Positions 43,726-58,812 of a stretch of DNA of 64,000 bases are shown one piece after another. The number at the start of each line of letters is the position of its first letter. The stretch's first letter is position 1. A model generated the notes under the pieces. That model worked only from the letters and a program-made list of their open reading frames with translations, was not told the DNA's origin and did no database searches. Position numbers and translations under genes: made by a program. This DNA is from Conus ventricosus. Lineage: Eukaryota; Mollusca; Gastropoda; Neogastropoda; Conidae. The stretch spans positions 25,445,395-25,509,394 of the forward strand of contig CM031601.1 in assembly GCA_018398815.1 (NCBI GenBank). Direction: 5' to 3'.

Positions 43726-44728
43726 TTTTGTGTTTTTAGGGGTCCAATTTCTCATCGCGATGTTTGTCTGGGTTTGCGTCCACCTGGGGGCCACCGAAGG
43801 AAAAAACGCCCTTTCACTTGGCGCCAGACTGAATATTTTAACATTGTGGGGAGAACGGATTTCTGAACTACAAGGTCAACGGTGCTTGGAGCGATGAAGG
43901 GGGGATCTTCTTTTAAACTGGGAAACCCCCCTTTCCCTCCGGCGGCGATGATTTCAACATGACAGTACCGCGACTTCATCTTACGAACTACGGTTGCGTC
44001 TGTCTGAATGTCTTTGTTTTTCTATTTGCCTAACTGCAGTCGGTCTATTTATCTGTCTGTCTGTCTGTCTTCTGTCGTCTACCTACCACCATGCTATTTT
44101 TCTCTCTCGTGCTTTTAAAACCTTTCCTATCATATCTATCAAAAAATATCTTCATCTATCACATCTTTATCTATCTACTATCTATTATCTATATCTATCC
44201 CAAACTGTCTGTCAAAAACTTTAAAACCACCCTCCACCCCCCACCCACCACAATTATCAGCTATCTATCCCCTATTTTCTATCATATGCCTATCTCTCCC
44301 CTAACTATCTGTCATGTCCGTCTGGCTGCTGGGCAACCGTCTGTCTGTTTCTCTGTCGTCTATGTCTCTAAAGCCAGTATGAGACGGTTATCTTCAGTGT
44401 GTTTTTGAAAACGTTAACACTCATCCTCTTGAATGTAGGCTAGAACTCTGGACTGCCCACGGGGAAATATTAATGCCGCCCTTCAGGCAACCACTGTTTT
44501 CTCTTGGGGCGATGTCTATAGATGACATACGTGCTGTTTGTTCTTTTGCTTTTTCTCCCCTCCGACAAACACAGTAGCCATTTTTTGTGATCGAGGAAAA
44601 GATTTAACGGCGGAAATTTTACTATCATAATTGATTTTCACTATATGCTTTTTAGGTTACAAACCCCGGAAGAACTTAGATTTTTTATTTGCCAAAGAGA
44701 TTTCAAAATAATTTGTAAAAACAGCCCA
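43726..44728. other. host-like sequence, no gene recognised
   Basis: CTAT/CTGT-rich simple sequence at 44,045-44,360 and otherwise nothing identifiable. Confidence 0.5.
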
Positions 44729-44935
44729 CCACACACACACACCCACACAACACACAAAACACACAAACCCCCAACAGCACAGAAAGACAGACACACACAC
44801 ACACACACACAACACACCCCACACAAACACCCCACACACACACACACCACACACACACACACACACCTAAAATCATCATGGTGAATAACGTTAAATAAAA
44901 ACCACGAACAAACACACACGCACGCACGCACGCAC
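44729..44935. repeat. degenerate (CA)n block and GCAC run
   Basis: CA-rich to about 44,870 and CACG/GCAC units near 44,916-44,937. Confidence 0.85.
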
Positions 44936-45249
44936 ACCAGGTTCCTGCCACGCACGCATTCCCTCATGGAGGGACACATTTCTCTAAGACTTCTGTATCA
45001 GTGCACGTCCCCCACGTTCTCGGGACAATGCCAAATAATCAATAGTCTGGACCTGGAATAAAAAATTTTCTTCTGCAGGGCCCACTGCACACACCGCATA
45101 GCATGCACTTGGTCCAAAACACGCATTTCACTCCATACCACGCATCTACTCCATTTATTTAAAGGGGAATTGGGGAAACAAAGATCTCATTTTTGGTGCC
45201 CCCTTTAACCCCAAACGAACAAAAGAATTTTCAAAATAATAAACATCAA

Positions 45250-48200
45250 CTAAAAAAACAATGCTTTTCCTTGCCCTACATAAAAGTTTTTTTTTTTTAT
45301 TTTTTCTTCTTGCTTTCTTTCTTGAATGTGCACACAAAAACATTTTCTTTTCTAATTTTTTCTGTTCCCCCAGACACAATCGATGTAAACATTTCTTTTC
45401 TTTAATCGGGGCAGCGGATCAAAAAACCCAAAAGGGGAGGCTTTTAAAACCAAGGGTCGGCGGGGAGGTCTTTTTGAAAGAAAAACCCCAGTCTCTCCGT
45501 TAGGTTTTGAATGTAATTTTTCGTTATTTTTTCTTAAGACATTTTTACAACAAAAAAATGGCAACACATCTACTTACGAATTGGTACATCCGTTTTCCCC
45601 CACATTTTTAAAAAAACAATAGGGGGATACAAAATGGAATGGTTACAAAGAATATTTTCTCATAAAACAATTTGTATTTAATTTTTTATAAACCCTTTAA
45701 ACGTTTTCCACAAAAGCTTTTGTTATATTTGTTTTTTCATTAATCACATCACCTGTTCGGGAATCGGGCATTTTAATTCCCTAGAGCAAGGGCTTTCTCT
45801 TTTTTTATTTCTTTTCCCAAAATGGGAGCTTACCCCAAGCTAACATACTTCCTAGCAGCTTTTATCGCAGCTACATCGAAGACCACCAGGTCGTTTGGAA
45901 AAAAGCAAGTTTTCCTCTTAGCGCCCAAAGGCGGAAAAACTGTCATTTCTTTACCCAAGTCAAGAGACCATCAAAACCCCTGCTCGACCTTTGTCATCTC
46001 CTGGTCTGCCTAAAAACCCGGGGAAACACCCCTCCCACAAAAAAGTGAGCTTTCTCTACCCACACGTGTCCAGCGTCCAAACGAATCAAAAACGGGGAAA
46101 AGGTTAAAAATATAATTTCAATTCACGGCTAACAAAGACCACCTCTAAATTCAAAATCTCCACCTGCACCCTCATATAAATTCACTTACTTTTCGATCCC
46201 GTTCATTATACGATTTCGTAAGACTTACAATACACAAACACCTTTCATGACACGCCAAGTTGTCCTGAACATGCTGGGTTCACAGAGAAACCTGTTTTTA
46301 TCCCCCTTAAAAAGTCCTTGATTAATTTGAAGGTTTTCCCAAAAAAGGTGATTCTCGGGCATTTTGTGGCCGATCGTGCCGGTCTTAATACTTTTTTGAG
46401 AAAAAAGCCCGGGAAAAGGTAACGCTACTCGCCCTTGTGTCGCTTGGATGGCAGGCGAATATGCTGCCTTAAAAATGTTCCGTCCAACGATTCCCGGGAC
46501 ATTTCCCCCCTTAATGTTGGGACGTTGAATTTACTCAGGGGGCAACCTCCACCGTATGGATCCAGCGGCGCAATGCGGACCAAAACCTGGGGAGAATTTT
46601 GGAGCGACCGAGCACCTCTCAACCCGGACCTCCTTTTCAATCAAAAACCCACACCTGTCACGCAGGTCACCGGAACGATGAAGGAAGACATGGGTGGGGC
46701 ACCCAAACCGGAAAAAGAAAATCGGAACTACACGAATTGAAGGAACCTATGCAACATGAACGACAAAATTTTTAAAGAAGAGCAGATGGAACCACGAAAA
46801 AGAACATTGATTAGGAAGACCACAACACGTTGTGGGAAACTCGAGTGCCAAAGGAGGCAAAAGTTTGAAAATACTCAGAGCCAGAAAGAAACTGATGTTT
46901 GATTCTACCCGGGTTTGGACAAAAGAAGCAGTGTGGAATTTTTGGGCAGACCTCTCCGTCAAATTGGGCATGCCCCGCCAGGGGGGAACTGACCAAGGCC
47001 ACCAGTTGGGTCCCCCTCTGCTCTGCAAGATTACCATTCCCCCATTTATAAACAGAAAAAAAAACTAAAACCTCAAATGTTTTAATTTATAGGATTTCTT
47101 TTTAGGAAATAAGAAAATTATTGCATGGGGGACCACAGAAGAAAAGAAAAAAGAAACCTGAAGCGCGGTAGGCCCAGAGAATAACTGCCCAAAAGCTGAA
47201 CAAACCCCTGGGAGCAATCCGCACCACCCCGGAAGGGTCTGTGTACCATAGGGGGAAAGGCACGCATCTGCATTCCATTTAACAGTGACGGGGTATAATT
47301 GTCCGCAGATCATTGTTAATGTACGTTTTGACACAACAGAACCCACGGGAGCGTTCCCATGGGTGAAACACCCTATTACATGATGCAGACCCCCCCCCCC
47401 CACCCCCCCCCCCCTCCCGGGAAAAAAAAGCACCGTCAAGCAATTGCCCCTCGCATCCGGTCTCATTCGTTCTGTTCCGTCTTGGCAAACAGCCGTTTCG
47501 ATGTTGTGGTTGTTTTTGCTGTGTTTTGTTGTTGTCAGTTTTAATCGAGCTACGAGGCAGCAAAAAAATGTGTGTTAGACTGTCATGGCAGCCTGAAAAA
47601 CGTGGGAGGAACCCCACGACAATTTGTTCTTACACGTGATACGTTTCATGTGAGGGAAAATTTAAAAACCGGTTTTTTTCCAAACCAACCAGCCATTGAC
47701 CTGAACCACACTTTTTTTTCTCTGTTGTATGTGTGGGTTACATGTGTGCATTTTATTTGCTGCTGTCAGCATCATGCAGCATGCGTGTGTGGCGTGTGTG
47801 TGTATGTGTGTTGTGCCCGCCGCGCGCGCGCGAGGTTTGTGGGGTGTGTGTGTGTGGTGTGTGTGTGTGTGGTGGTTGTGTTGCGTACGCGAAAACAATT
47901 TAAATTGGGATCGGGAAACAAGACCCGGGTTTTATGTTTAATAAAGATGGCGTAAGGAGGGGTTTTTGAGTTGGAATGAAATATTGTTATCAGTAGAATA
48001 ATATTTAAACCAAAGCTTCATCTTTTGTTTGATGGATTACCAATAGTTTGAGTAATTTTAATGAGGTAAATTTGTTTTATTTCTTGACTCGTTTGACCTC
48101 GTTTGTTTAGAAGAAACATTAGAAAGAAGAAACATTAGTTGATAAAATCAAATCTTCATTATTACACAAGTTTTTGTATCTCTATGATAAAGCTTGCCTC

Positions 48201-51092
48201 GACCAATGGGAGGACAGGTATGCTTTGTTTAGAATGTTTGCATTCCTCACGTGAAACAAGCTGACGTGTGTTTCAATGTCTTGCACATTTTTGATAACGT
48301 ATTATTGACTAAAAAGACAAAGACATACTGTTCTAGTGTTCTGCATGAACCATTGGTTATATCATCCATATGCTTGTCTGTATTCAGACTGTGAAAATTG
48401 CATTGCATGTTTGCAAGTCTTTTTACCACTATTCGTAAATTCATTATCATTCTTTATGGGGCTTATTAAAACGCCTAACGATGATAATGATGACGATGAT
48501 GATAACTACAAACAATAATGTTTTCCTTTCAGGTGTACGTTCAGGGGGCGTTTATGGATCGCGCACTGTGCCCAGTCTGTCAGTGATATCACCAAAATCA
48601 TGTTCAGCGAAGATGTTCAAGTCCACTACCTCAATGTGTGGTGTTAGAGAGAATGACAGATCACGGGAAAACAAACGAACAAATGAACGACAACACTCAA
48701 GCAACGCGTTTGACAGTGCGGCCAAACGTGCTGTCTCTGTTTTGTCGGTCATTTGTTCTGATGATTTGGTGGTCCAGATAATATCAACTTTAATTATCTT
48801 GCCCCAGCTCCTGCGCGAAATCACTTTATTTCACCTTAGCTTTGGTGTCATATCACCCAGTCCTGTCCTGTTGGGAGAGGACACGGTCTGCTCATTCCAC
48901 TGGGCACTGCGCCCTGGCCCCCACCTCGTTCACTGACCCCCACCTCGTTCACTGACCCCCACCTCGTTCACTGACCGCCACCTCGTTCACTGACCGCCAA
49001 CAAGCACTCTCCACCACTCTCCACCCTTCCCAGACATGAGCCGTTTGCTCCAATTGTCACGCAGGTGCGATCTGTTCTCTTCGTGTCTGCCTCTAGGCCA
49101 TGGCGCCATGCATTTCTTGAACACCTCTTTCCCTTTTCTCCTGTGGGTTTCAGACGAGGGCAGGCCTTGAGGTGTTGGTGCATGGTCGATCCATCTCCAG
49201 CGTATTTAGAACACCCTCCTTATGCAGGCTGCTATTTTGTTGCCCGGCACAGTTTTTTTTTTTTATCAGGTCATCAATCTGCACATCCAATGTTCTGGGG
49301 AATTGTTCAGTAACCCTGACCTGGCCCTAATCACCAATGACAGGAAAGAACAAGCAATAAACATAGAAACATACAAAAACAAATTCAACAACAGAAATCA
49401 ACAAATACCCAGGTTCGTCACACGGTAAAGTCTTGGAATTTCCGAATGTCCCAGTCGCTAATTAGCGATGACCTCCATTTAGATATCAGTCTCAAATGTT
49501 CATTTGTTTCTGACAGGTAGTCACTCTTTTTTCTTTTTTTCTTTTACCAGTTTTCAAATTTGAAGTGAAATTTGTGTCCTTGTTATTGTTCACAATCGAC
49601 GTTGTTTGCAGAGAATGATGTGCAGCCAATTTTGACATTTGCATCAATTTATCATTGTTACTGTAATGTCAATGGTTTAAGTAATTTTTGTATTGATTTT
49701 GAAACTATATGTCAGTGGTTTTTATCTCATGATTTACTTAAAAAATCAGAATTCACATGTTAGTTTTGAAATGATTTTAACAGTCATAATGACTGCATTC
49801 TTCTCGTTTTGTGTAATATTGAACATTTTAAACGTTGTACATAGCTTTGAGCTTATGCAACCTAAAATATTATCATGCCGTGCCGTCAATGATGTCAAAT
49901 TTACTGTCACTTTTTAATCCAGTCAGTGTTGGGATGAGCATATTCTGTTAACATAGATTATTATAAACAATAATCATTACAATTTCCTGAATCATAGTTA
50001 GTTTTGTTATATGTTTTTCCACTTGTACTTGATTTTGGTAAGTTCCTAAACACATACTTGTAATGCTGTTTTGTACTTATTTTTAAACAAGAACTAACAA
50101 ACCATTCAGACTTGCAGCAGAAGATGTTGGGGCAGATAAAAAAAAAAATACTATTCGTTCGTATGTTGTCGGTTAAAATGATGCACCTATGACAGTGATT
50201 GACGTTGCTAAGTCTGGAATGAGTGGTTGGCTAGATATTTTCATGATGACGGCTTCCTTCTCTCTATACATCACTCCTCAGTTTTGAGCTATCTCTCTAC
50301 GTACACAGCCACGCCCATAACATCCTTAGACTGGGATCACCTTCCATCTTTCTTCTGTGCATTACACCTTCCAAGTTTCATATGGCTATATCAGAGACAT
50401 GGCTTGTATCATTTATATCTGGTCAAACGTCCCGTGCGGCACTGGCAGTGGAGATCACAAAATGCTTTGCTGTAACGCGTACTTTGACTCTCTAAGGATT
50501 ACTACTAACTATTTCAAGTGTGTTGCTGTTTTTTTTTTATTTTCTATAGGCAGGTCGGTTGTCAAATGCATAGTCGTTTTACTCATGAAGTTTTGTAACA
50601 TTCTGTCTTTTGAAAATTATTTTTAATTCTCTGAATGTTTTGTGTGTATGTTGTGGCTTTTTGATGGTTATGCAATTGGACGGTGTACTTTCATTGGCAT
50701 TACTGATGTCTGAAAAAGAACACAAATTGGAAGTGCGTGCGCATGATGATACTTTCTTTTCAATTGCAATAAAATCATAACATAACGAGGTAATGTTTTG
50801 TACCGCTGTATCCAAATATACTGCATCGACAAATTCAGTGGCAACAATCCACTTCCATGCATAAATAACAATATTGGACAAGGATACTCACAGGTCAGTA
50901 AAAGTAATTCTGTGTGTGCGTGCGTGCGTGCGTGCGTACGTGTGTGTGTGTTGTGTGTGTGTGTGTGTTGTGTGTTAGTGATGTGTGTGTGTGTGGTGTG
51001 TGTGTGGGTGGTGTGTGTGTGTGTTAGTTCTTTCTTCTTCGGATTTATCGTTCTTTTCACTTTTAAAGTGATATTAGGTCAAATGTGTGTGG

Positions 51093-51127
<35 letters not shown>

Positions 51128-53250
51128 GATGTGTTGTGTGTGTGTGTGTGTGTGCGCGCGCGCGCGCGCCGTGTTATGGTGTGTGTGTGCGCGCGCGCGC
51201 TGTGTGTGTATGTGTTGTGGGTGATTCAATTACAGAAAGAGGGTTGTGAGAAAGTTGGTTGGAGTCACAGTTTACTTGGATCAAGTACGATTTGTTCTCA
51301 AAAAAACCTCAGTAAAACACATTCAAATAACTCCTACATGTGTTGGCACACGAGCTTTCGGGCCATTCATTGCACGGTGATTGGCGTTTATTCAGATACT
51401 TTAACACAGTCTTGGCTGTATCAAGCAGTATAGTAGGCTTCGCTTGTATCCTGGTTCAGCTTGCCAGTTTAATTGACAGGCAGTAGGTGGAACTGAGGAA
51501 GGCAAATCACAACATGAATTAATCCCAAATAAAAAACGAACGAAAATAGAGGGTACAAGAAAGAAGCAACTCGCTCTCTAGGTCTTCTACAGCGTCAGAC
51601 AACTGTAAATAGGAAAAGAAAAGAAAGCAAGCAAGCAAAACACACAACGAGAATGAAAGAATGATGGGCGCAAAAGAGTGTTTATGAAGTAATAAGAAGT
51701 ATGCTGGAGTTACGATGTTCTATGGTTGGTTAATAAAGCAAGGGAAGTGAACATTTTTCGGTGTGTATGTACACAGCACACCCACCAACACACACCACAC
51801 TCTCTCACAAACACAACACACACCACACAACACACTCACACACACAACACACTCAACACTCACTCTCTCTCTCTCTATCTCTCTCTCTCTTTTGTTCCTC
51901 TTTGTCCTGCCACTTTTTTTTTGTCTGATCATTTTATTTAAATGAACCTCCCATATCATTGCTAATTTTTTTTTTACAATTCATTATGTAAATGAGAAAA
52001 ACTGTCCACAAAGGATTTGTTAGGGGAGTCATCTCATCAAACTCAAGTTCCTTCACTGGATGTTTAAAAACCGAACGACTTTTCTAATAAACATCTGAAG
52101 CTAGCGTAATCCTTTTCTTCTGTAAACAAAAAAAAGATCAGTTGACAACCTTTCATCTCTCTCAGGGATAAAAAATAAAATCCCTCAGTTGGATCATTTT
52201 GAGCACGTCATGTGCTCTGCCTGAAACGTCTGACATCAGGCGGGTCTCAAACAGTATTTAGATGTGTTTTAAGGTGAGTGATGCATCAGGAGGAAAAATG
52301 AACACGGAGCTTATTCACTTATCTGTTTTTCACGGTGGGTGTGAAGGGCGTTGGCCTGTGTTAACTTGTCGCAGTCTTTTTTTTCTTTACTGAGCTCCAC
52401 TGAAACTCTTGAGAAACTCTTTCAATAATTTGGAAGATTTTTGAAAAGCATCGCATTGTCTGCATTTGTTCCAGTCTGTTGCTGTGGTTTTTGAGATAAT
52501 CTGTGTGATGGGTTTAAGAGTCAGTGTGTGAAAAGAGAATGGAACCATAATTTATCTCTGGCTTCTTAGTGAAGTTGGTCCCACATCATTCTCGAAATGC
52601 CACCATCGATGGGGAATTCAAAGTGAAATCTATGATTGCAACCAATCAGATTTCTGAGAGATTACAATGGCCAAAATTCAGATATTAAGGATGTTTTAGA
52701 TTATGTGGGTAATGGCCTCTTGAGCAGAAAGGGAATTCTGAGTGAAATGGAAATACTTGCTGTTTTGATTTACAGACATTGGTTTACAGGTCAAAGCAAC
52801 GGTGAGGTAGTGGTCAAAGGGAGCGAAATTTCACGAAGGACTTGGCATTTTAATGACTTGATTTTAGGGTGGTGGAGAAGTGGAGTGAATCGAGAATGAT
52901 AATTGTTTGTTCAAGACCACCCATTCTTATTTTGACGGAAAAAACCCTTTTTCAATACACATCAGTCCATTCATGTGTTTGGCAAAAGTAATTTAATAGA
53001 ACCACCCCCTTTTCAAAAAAGATTAAATGCCAAAACTGCCAAAAATGAATAATCGTTAATTTATATGTGGGGGTTTCCTGCAAAATAAGATAGGGTGATC
53101 TGAAAAAACTTACTTTACATTCTCTCCTGGGGACATAAAATAAGGGTTTCAGTACGTTTTACTTCAGACATAATAAATCAGAACGCGCATATTAAACATT
53201 CTCTCCACGGGGGTACGATTTGGGGCGATTTGGGGTCGGATGGGGGCGCT
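45250..53250 (+). repeat. second copy of the host flank (matches 1 to about 8,120)
   Basis: Collinear match at an offset of about 45.2 kb. Dense indels except at about 47,950-49,900. All flank microsatellites recur in shortened, broken form. No independent gene. Confidence 0.9.
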
Positions 53251-53508
53251 TGGGCGAAAGGTGTCAAGCATGTTAAAGCTGGATGGAGGTGTCAGGGAAT
53301 CGTTACAAGTGGAAAATGCATAGGACCACTCTGGACATCGAATTGCGCCTGCCAACCAATCAATACTGCTGCAGAGAGCGGAAAAACAGGGTCAAAATAG
53401 ACTCAGGCTATTGTTCGTTTGGCGGAGCGATTGTGTGAGCGCGTTACAAGGGCCATGCTGCGGCACTTACGTAGTTTTTTAATTGTTGTTTATATTCATG
53501 GTTTAAAA

Positions 53509-54136
53509 ATGAAGGCGAAAGAGTACTGAGTTATTATTTATACTTTACGAGTTGGATTGGGGTGGTGATAGAGAAGGTTAACGGGCGGAAAGCAGTGGGG
53601 AATTTTTTTTATGATCTATTTTTGGGCATAGATATACGTGAAAGGGTAGCGGAAGCGTTAGTAAAATACAGATTTTGGGCACCGGTATAAAGTTGTTTGA
53701 ATTTTAGTTGATAATTATGCGTCAGAAGATGTTAATCTGATGTTTTATGTCCTGAAGACGGATAGTCTTCGCTAAATGAGATAGGTTTTATCCATACACA
53801 AGAATGACATATACAGCATGAATATACCCACTTATTTTTTAATTTATTTTAGATTTAAAATGGTTGCCGAACTCAGTTGAATCTGATTTAACGAATTGTA
53901 AGAACTTTTGGACGACAAACTTGAAAGTATTAAATATTGACTTTAGTGATTTGGGTTTTGAGAATGATGTAAACATATATTAAAAGATATAGTGAACTAT
54001 TTGATGAAGCATCAATACTATGTGATTGTACATTGACAGTAGTGATTCAGAAAAAGCTAAAAAATCTTAGCAGGTGTTATTGTATGGTTAACGTGTCCTT
54101 AGAATGTGTTACAAAAACGTTGGGTGATGATATAAA
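53509..54136 (+). pseudogene. broken copies of the 107-aa and 87-aa genes
   Basis: Two short genes equivalent to 8,420-8,743 (from 53,509) and 8,781-9,044 (from 53,860). Both frames are broken. Confidence 0.75.
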
Positions 54137-54201
54137 GCGTGTTTTACTTACTTTTATTTAATTATGATTTTTCATTTCCGTAAATATTGAGGCTTTTAAA
54201 A

Positions 54202-57200
54202 ATGACGGGAACCACAAGTAAATTCGAGGATAGAAAACTTATACGATGGAAGACATATTTGGTAGTGACAATCTCATTAAAGCAAATACGTTTAGTGAAG
54301 TCGCATGGACATCACTTCCTACAATACGTTCATGGAAGCGTTGACACATGCTATCTTAAAATCCCAGAGTTTCTTCAGATGGAGCCACTGTAACTGTGCT
54401 GTTGGCCGTTCTGATTCGATTATATAACGCCTGAAGATAGTTACATTGTTGAAGTCTGGGTTTTAACTCAACAGAAAGAAGTTATTAACTATCGCCACTT
54501 AATTCTGACTGGGTGATTAATGCTTACACAGTTCGTTTAAACCATGCAAGTGAAGAAGCAAAAATTGGCGGTTTGGCTGGTCTGTAAGGGAACATTCTGA
54601 AATCAGATTGAGACAAAAAAAGTTCTATCTTAGTGGCAATTCTTACCTACTCTTCCAAAAGAGTTAAGAGTTAAATCGTGAGTCTTAAAACATACAAAAT
54701 TCTGACAGCATTTGTGTTTTATGTGGTGTCGTTTTCTGCTCATTTATCATCGTTAAAATCATGCAAAAAGAGTTTCTATTATGAGTACAATATTAAACTA
54801 GACTGAAACTTTTATAAACTAACCTTTCAGTAAGTATTGAACGTAAATCTCAAGTTTGAAGAGCAAACAAACCACTACGTAACGTCTACACATGGTCTGT
54901 AGTAGCCAATCTAGTGCTCTCATCTAGGATTTTCATACGCCCCTCCTCTTAGGCGAACATTAACCAAACATGTAGATGATCGTTTGCAGATGCTACAAAG
55001 GTCATTATGTATTAATCAGAAACAATAAGCAGACTGTTATAGCCTACTACTACAATGATCTTGCTTGACAAGAGCTTTTGTAAAAGGTGTTGGTCAGAAT
55101 CCAACTATTGAAGCAGTGCTAGTCATAAGAACATTGTAAAAGTTTGTAGACTGTTTGAAACAAACTCTTTAAACCTAAACCGGGGTCTAAGTTAGTTTTA
55201 AATATTTACACAAATTGCAGATGAGCCATACGTCGTTTATGCTGACTTTTGAATCAAATCTTGCACAGTACTGCGGCCACTACAAGAAACAAAAAACAAC
55301 CTTCATAAACCACCATAGGAATCTGTTCTTCATGCGTTTATTGCTAGTAGATAGATGGGGCACACCACACACCAGAGATTTCACCCCCCCCCCCCCAGAT
55401 GGTCCAAACGCGATAGTAGATTTTTTAGAGAGATGAAACAATTCGCTTTCTCAGTTATCCATTCAGATCTAAATCTTTCAGACATTGTTATGACTCTGAA
55501 GACAAGCAACCGTTATGATCAGCCAATCACTGTGGATTTGCAGCTATAGAGCTAACGCTATCGTAAAGGACGTGGACTCAGTAGAGTCACGATACATTAC
55601 TGGCAAATGAAGGGGTGCCGGTCTGCAAAAGCTAGTGAATCTTCAGCTAAAGGTTGGACCTAAAATAAGAAATTACCCATCGTCTGTCTTTAACATACGA
55701 GGTACCGATTTATTTTATATGAAGGCAGTGATTCTGAATTTAGAGGGTTATCTGCATTGCACAGTTTCAGAAAAGTCTTGGACTTTTACTCTCGACTTGT
55801 TTATCTTTATGACTCAGCCCACATATGATGGGGCGGTTTAGATAGTTAGATGGCTTCTGCAAGGGACTTTCAATCACTAAAAATATTTGACCATCTTTAT
55901 GTGCGAAAGGGTCTATCCTTTTGAATACATGAACTTGTGGGACAGGGTTTGACGAAAGATCGCTTCTCCTTAAGGCGCTTTCTTTTCTTGTTGAGAGGAA
56001 AAGGGACATACTGATGTGATTATGAATACGCACTGAAAGTGGACAGAATAACACTGTAAACAATGGGCGATTTTCATGATTCACTATATATTGGCTGAGT
56101 GTGTTTATTAGCAGAGTGTTTCATAATATAGATCGACATGCATGGAATTCAATATACTGTTCGACTCATCCATTACAGCTCCTGCCTGGCCCTTTTTTGG
56201 GATGCCTTTTAAGTTACCAATCCAGATTGACTTAATTTCTGATCTGCCCACCACTTCAGATGATTGATACGGGCTGAGGGAGGTATTAGCATGGCTCAAT
56301 TTACTGCAAAGCCAAAACAAGTTTTTGACTATTATGAGCCCCTAAACGTCCAACTAATTAAGTACTTAGACGTCTACAATCTGTATGGATGGGATGGACC
56401 AGCGCTCTTCATGAGAAAACTTTACAATGATAAAAGGACCTATGATGTTACTATTGTGTTGGAATGCTGTCACAGTTACACCTGATAATCAATAGGGTAA
56501 TCTTGGAAGAGTGACTTGAATATTCAAGAATTAACACGATTCTCCAACGATTATTCCCTCTAAGCGCAGAAAGATTAAAAGCATGAGTCCTATCGAACGC
56601 CTAATCTTGTGCCTAATTTAGACATAAAACTATATATGTGTGTATTACAGACTGTAGCAGTTTTACTTAAAACGGACTGGAAAAATAAGAGTGTTACAGC
56701 ATAATTATCTGTGATTCAAGAGCCTTTATGAGGATACATCAGAAGATTATGCTCTTAGACACAAGCCTGACGCTTCGCAAAAGACTTCTTTAAACTGAGA
56801 ACAACAGCTGTTTTGGCATAATATGAAATCCACCAAAACGTAAAGATGTGGAATTATTACAAACAGATAACAAGCAATTAATGTTTGCCTCTAAAACTAA
56901 ATTATCTTGTATTTAGGAGATTTAACGACAGATGCGTTGGATTATGATGAAGTAAAAGGTTGTTAAGTTGGACAAGCTAGGTGTGTATTGCTTTCTTACC
57001 GTATTAGATGTTGTCAAAAAGTTAGTTATTGCTGTTAGAATATTTGTGTACGATTACTTTCAAACCACTAGTACCGATGCTAGAGTTCTTTACACAGACA
57101 CTGGATCTTTGCTTTAGACGTCAACCGAAGATTTTACAAGAATACGAACAGAAGTAGCTAAAGAGTTGATCGGTGGTAGACCATGCGACTATACCTAAAG

Positions 57201-57582
57201 ACAGTCCATTACATTCTAATGACAAAGCCCGTGATTGGGAAAGATGAATGAATGAACTTAATGGGACAAGTTATGAAAGAATATGTATGGTTTGCGCGTA
57301 CGAAAGGCTGTATAGCGTTGCCAGCAGACTTCTGTAATGAAGATTGGTAAGGGCATTAGGTAAAAGAAGTTGTCAAAATATATAAAATACGACATCTACA
57401 AGCATTGCTCTCTTTGAAAACAAAAGTAATTTTATACACAAATTGTTAATATCGCTTTACTATTCATTCAAGCTACAACACAATGCTGTTAACAAAGGAA
57501 TCACTTGTCTCTAACAATAACAAGAGATTTACGTCTTCCTGGTTTCTATATGCTGTGGCATTGGAGAACGTTAAAAGATTAA
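54202..57582 (+). pseudogene. POLB: broken copy of the element 1 polymerase
   Basis: Equivalent to 9,114-12,518. Motif fragments are visible (for example near 57,090 for the YTDTDS region), but the frame changes dozens of times. The copy supports the view that the three breaks in the first copy are single-base errors, because bases missing there are present here. Confidence 0.8.
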
Positions 57583-57587
57583 CTTGA

Positions 57588-57812
57588 TGTCTTGGCTGTT
57601 CTTAACTTACGAACTAACAGAATTCATACTTAAGAACTAACAAGACATTACATGAACTTAACTAGTAACATTAAATACATAGAACTTATAATTTACCTTA
57701 CACTGATACTTGGTAATTTACTAGCACTACTTAAAAAAGAGTATTTTTCTCATAACCTAACTTAACTTGTACTTATCTCGTTCTTAACTTGTACTTTATC
57801 TAGTTCATAAAA
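57588..57812. repeat. AAGAACTTA iterated repeat (second copy)
   Basis: Equivalent to 12,524-12,742. Confidence 0.8.
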
Positions 57813-57849
57813 AAAAAAACACTATTCCATAGAAAATGGGTTACTGCAG

Positions 57850-58765
57850 GAAGGTTACACTTTTTTTGCAGAAGTTGGTTCTTCTTCTTTTACATGTGGG
57901 GGGGATTGTGACTTTGCTTGTTTAGGTCTGGTGTTGGTATTTGTATGCTAGAAACTCCCCGCCAACATACAACAGCAGCAAATAATAATTATACATCTTA
58001 TAGTTAGTTTGTGTTTGTGTTGTTGTTAATTGGGGTGATGTTGGTGTTGTTGTTGTTGTTGTTGGTGATGTTGTATTATCCTTTCCCCATTTTTTGTTTT
58101 GTGATTGGTTCTGCTTTTTGCCGGTCTGTGCCATTCAACTGGTTATGGGCCTGGCCGCAACACGCCGGATTTTTGTCTTAATAGCCTTACTACTGGTGGT
58201 ACATTTCACTTGTTGGTACATTTACTTGTGGTACATTCACTTGTTGGTACCCATTCTGCTCCTGTGGATTGTCATGCGACGACTTCTTTTCTGTTCGATC
58301 ATTTTTTTTATGCGATTATATTTAATTTGATCATAAATAATTAATATGATTAAAAGTAATTATCCCATGATGAATGGAATACATAGGTCCAACTCTGTAA
58401 TAATGTCACTTGCGAGCAGCGTTTCTAGGACTTGTTTAAAAAAGGATCTTGTGCTAAGCTCATTTTTTAAATCTTCTTCTGAATCAACGGCGCCATACTT
58501 ACTTATAATATGCATAATAACATATTCATTGTTGCCCACCGAATCTTTACATTTTTGGACCTAGCTGATGTTCTACGGTACCTAGCGTAGTACTTTAGAC
58601 GTCTGACAGTAGACAATTGTTGAATTCTTTCGAACTTAGTTCAGTGCCTAATTACTTGATTAGATTTCTTCCACAAGCAGCAGAGAGTATAAATCTTTTT
58701 TATGCAGTGCGTCTGTGAGTCGCTCCGGACGTAGTCTGCTTGCTCCTAATTTAATAGTTCGTCAA
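57850..58765 (-). pseudogene. broken copies of the two overlapping minus-strand genes
   Basis: Equivalent to 12,782-13,690, with the T8 run (A8 on the coding strand) again present near 58,312. Confidence 0.7.
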
Positions 58766-58812
58766 ATCTTTCTTAAAAAACAATAAAAACATTATATAAT
58801 ACTTTTTAAACC

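Noticed and set aside
43291..43794. Cys/Val- and Thr/His-rich frames
   Set aside because: Translation of degenerate CA repeats.
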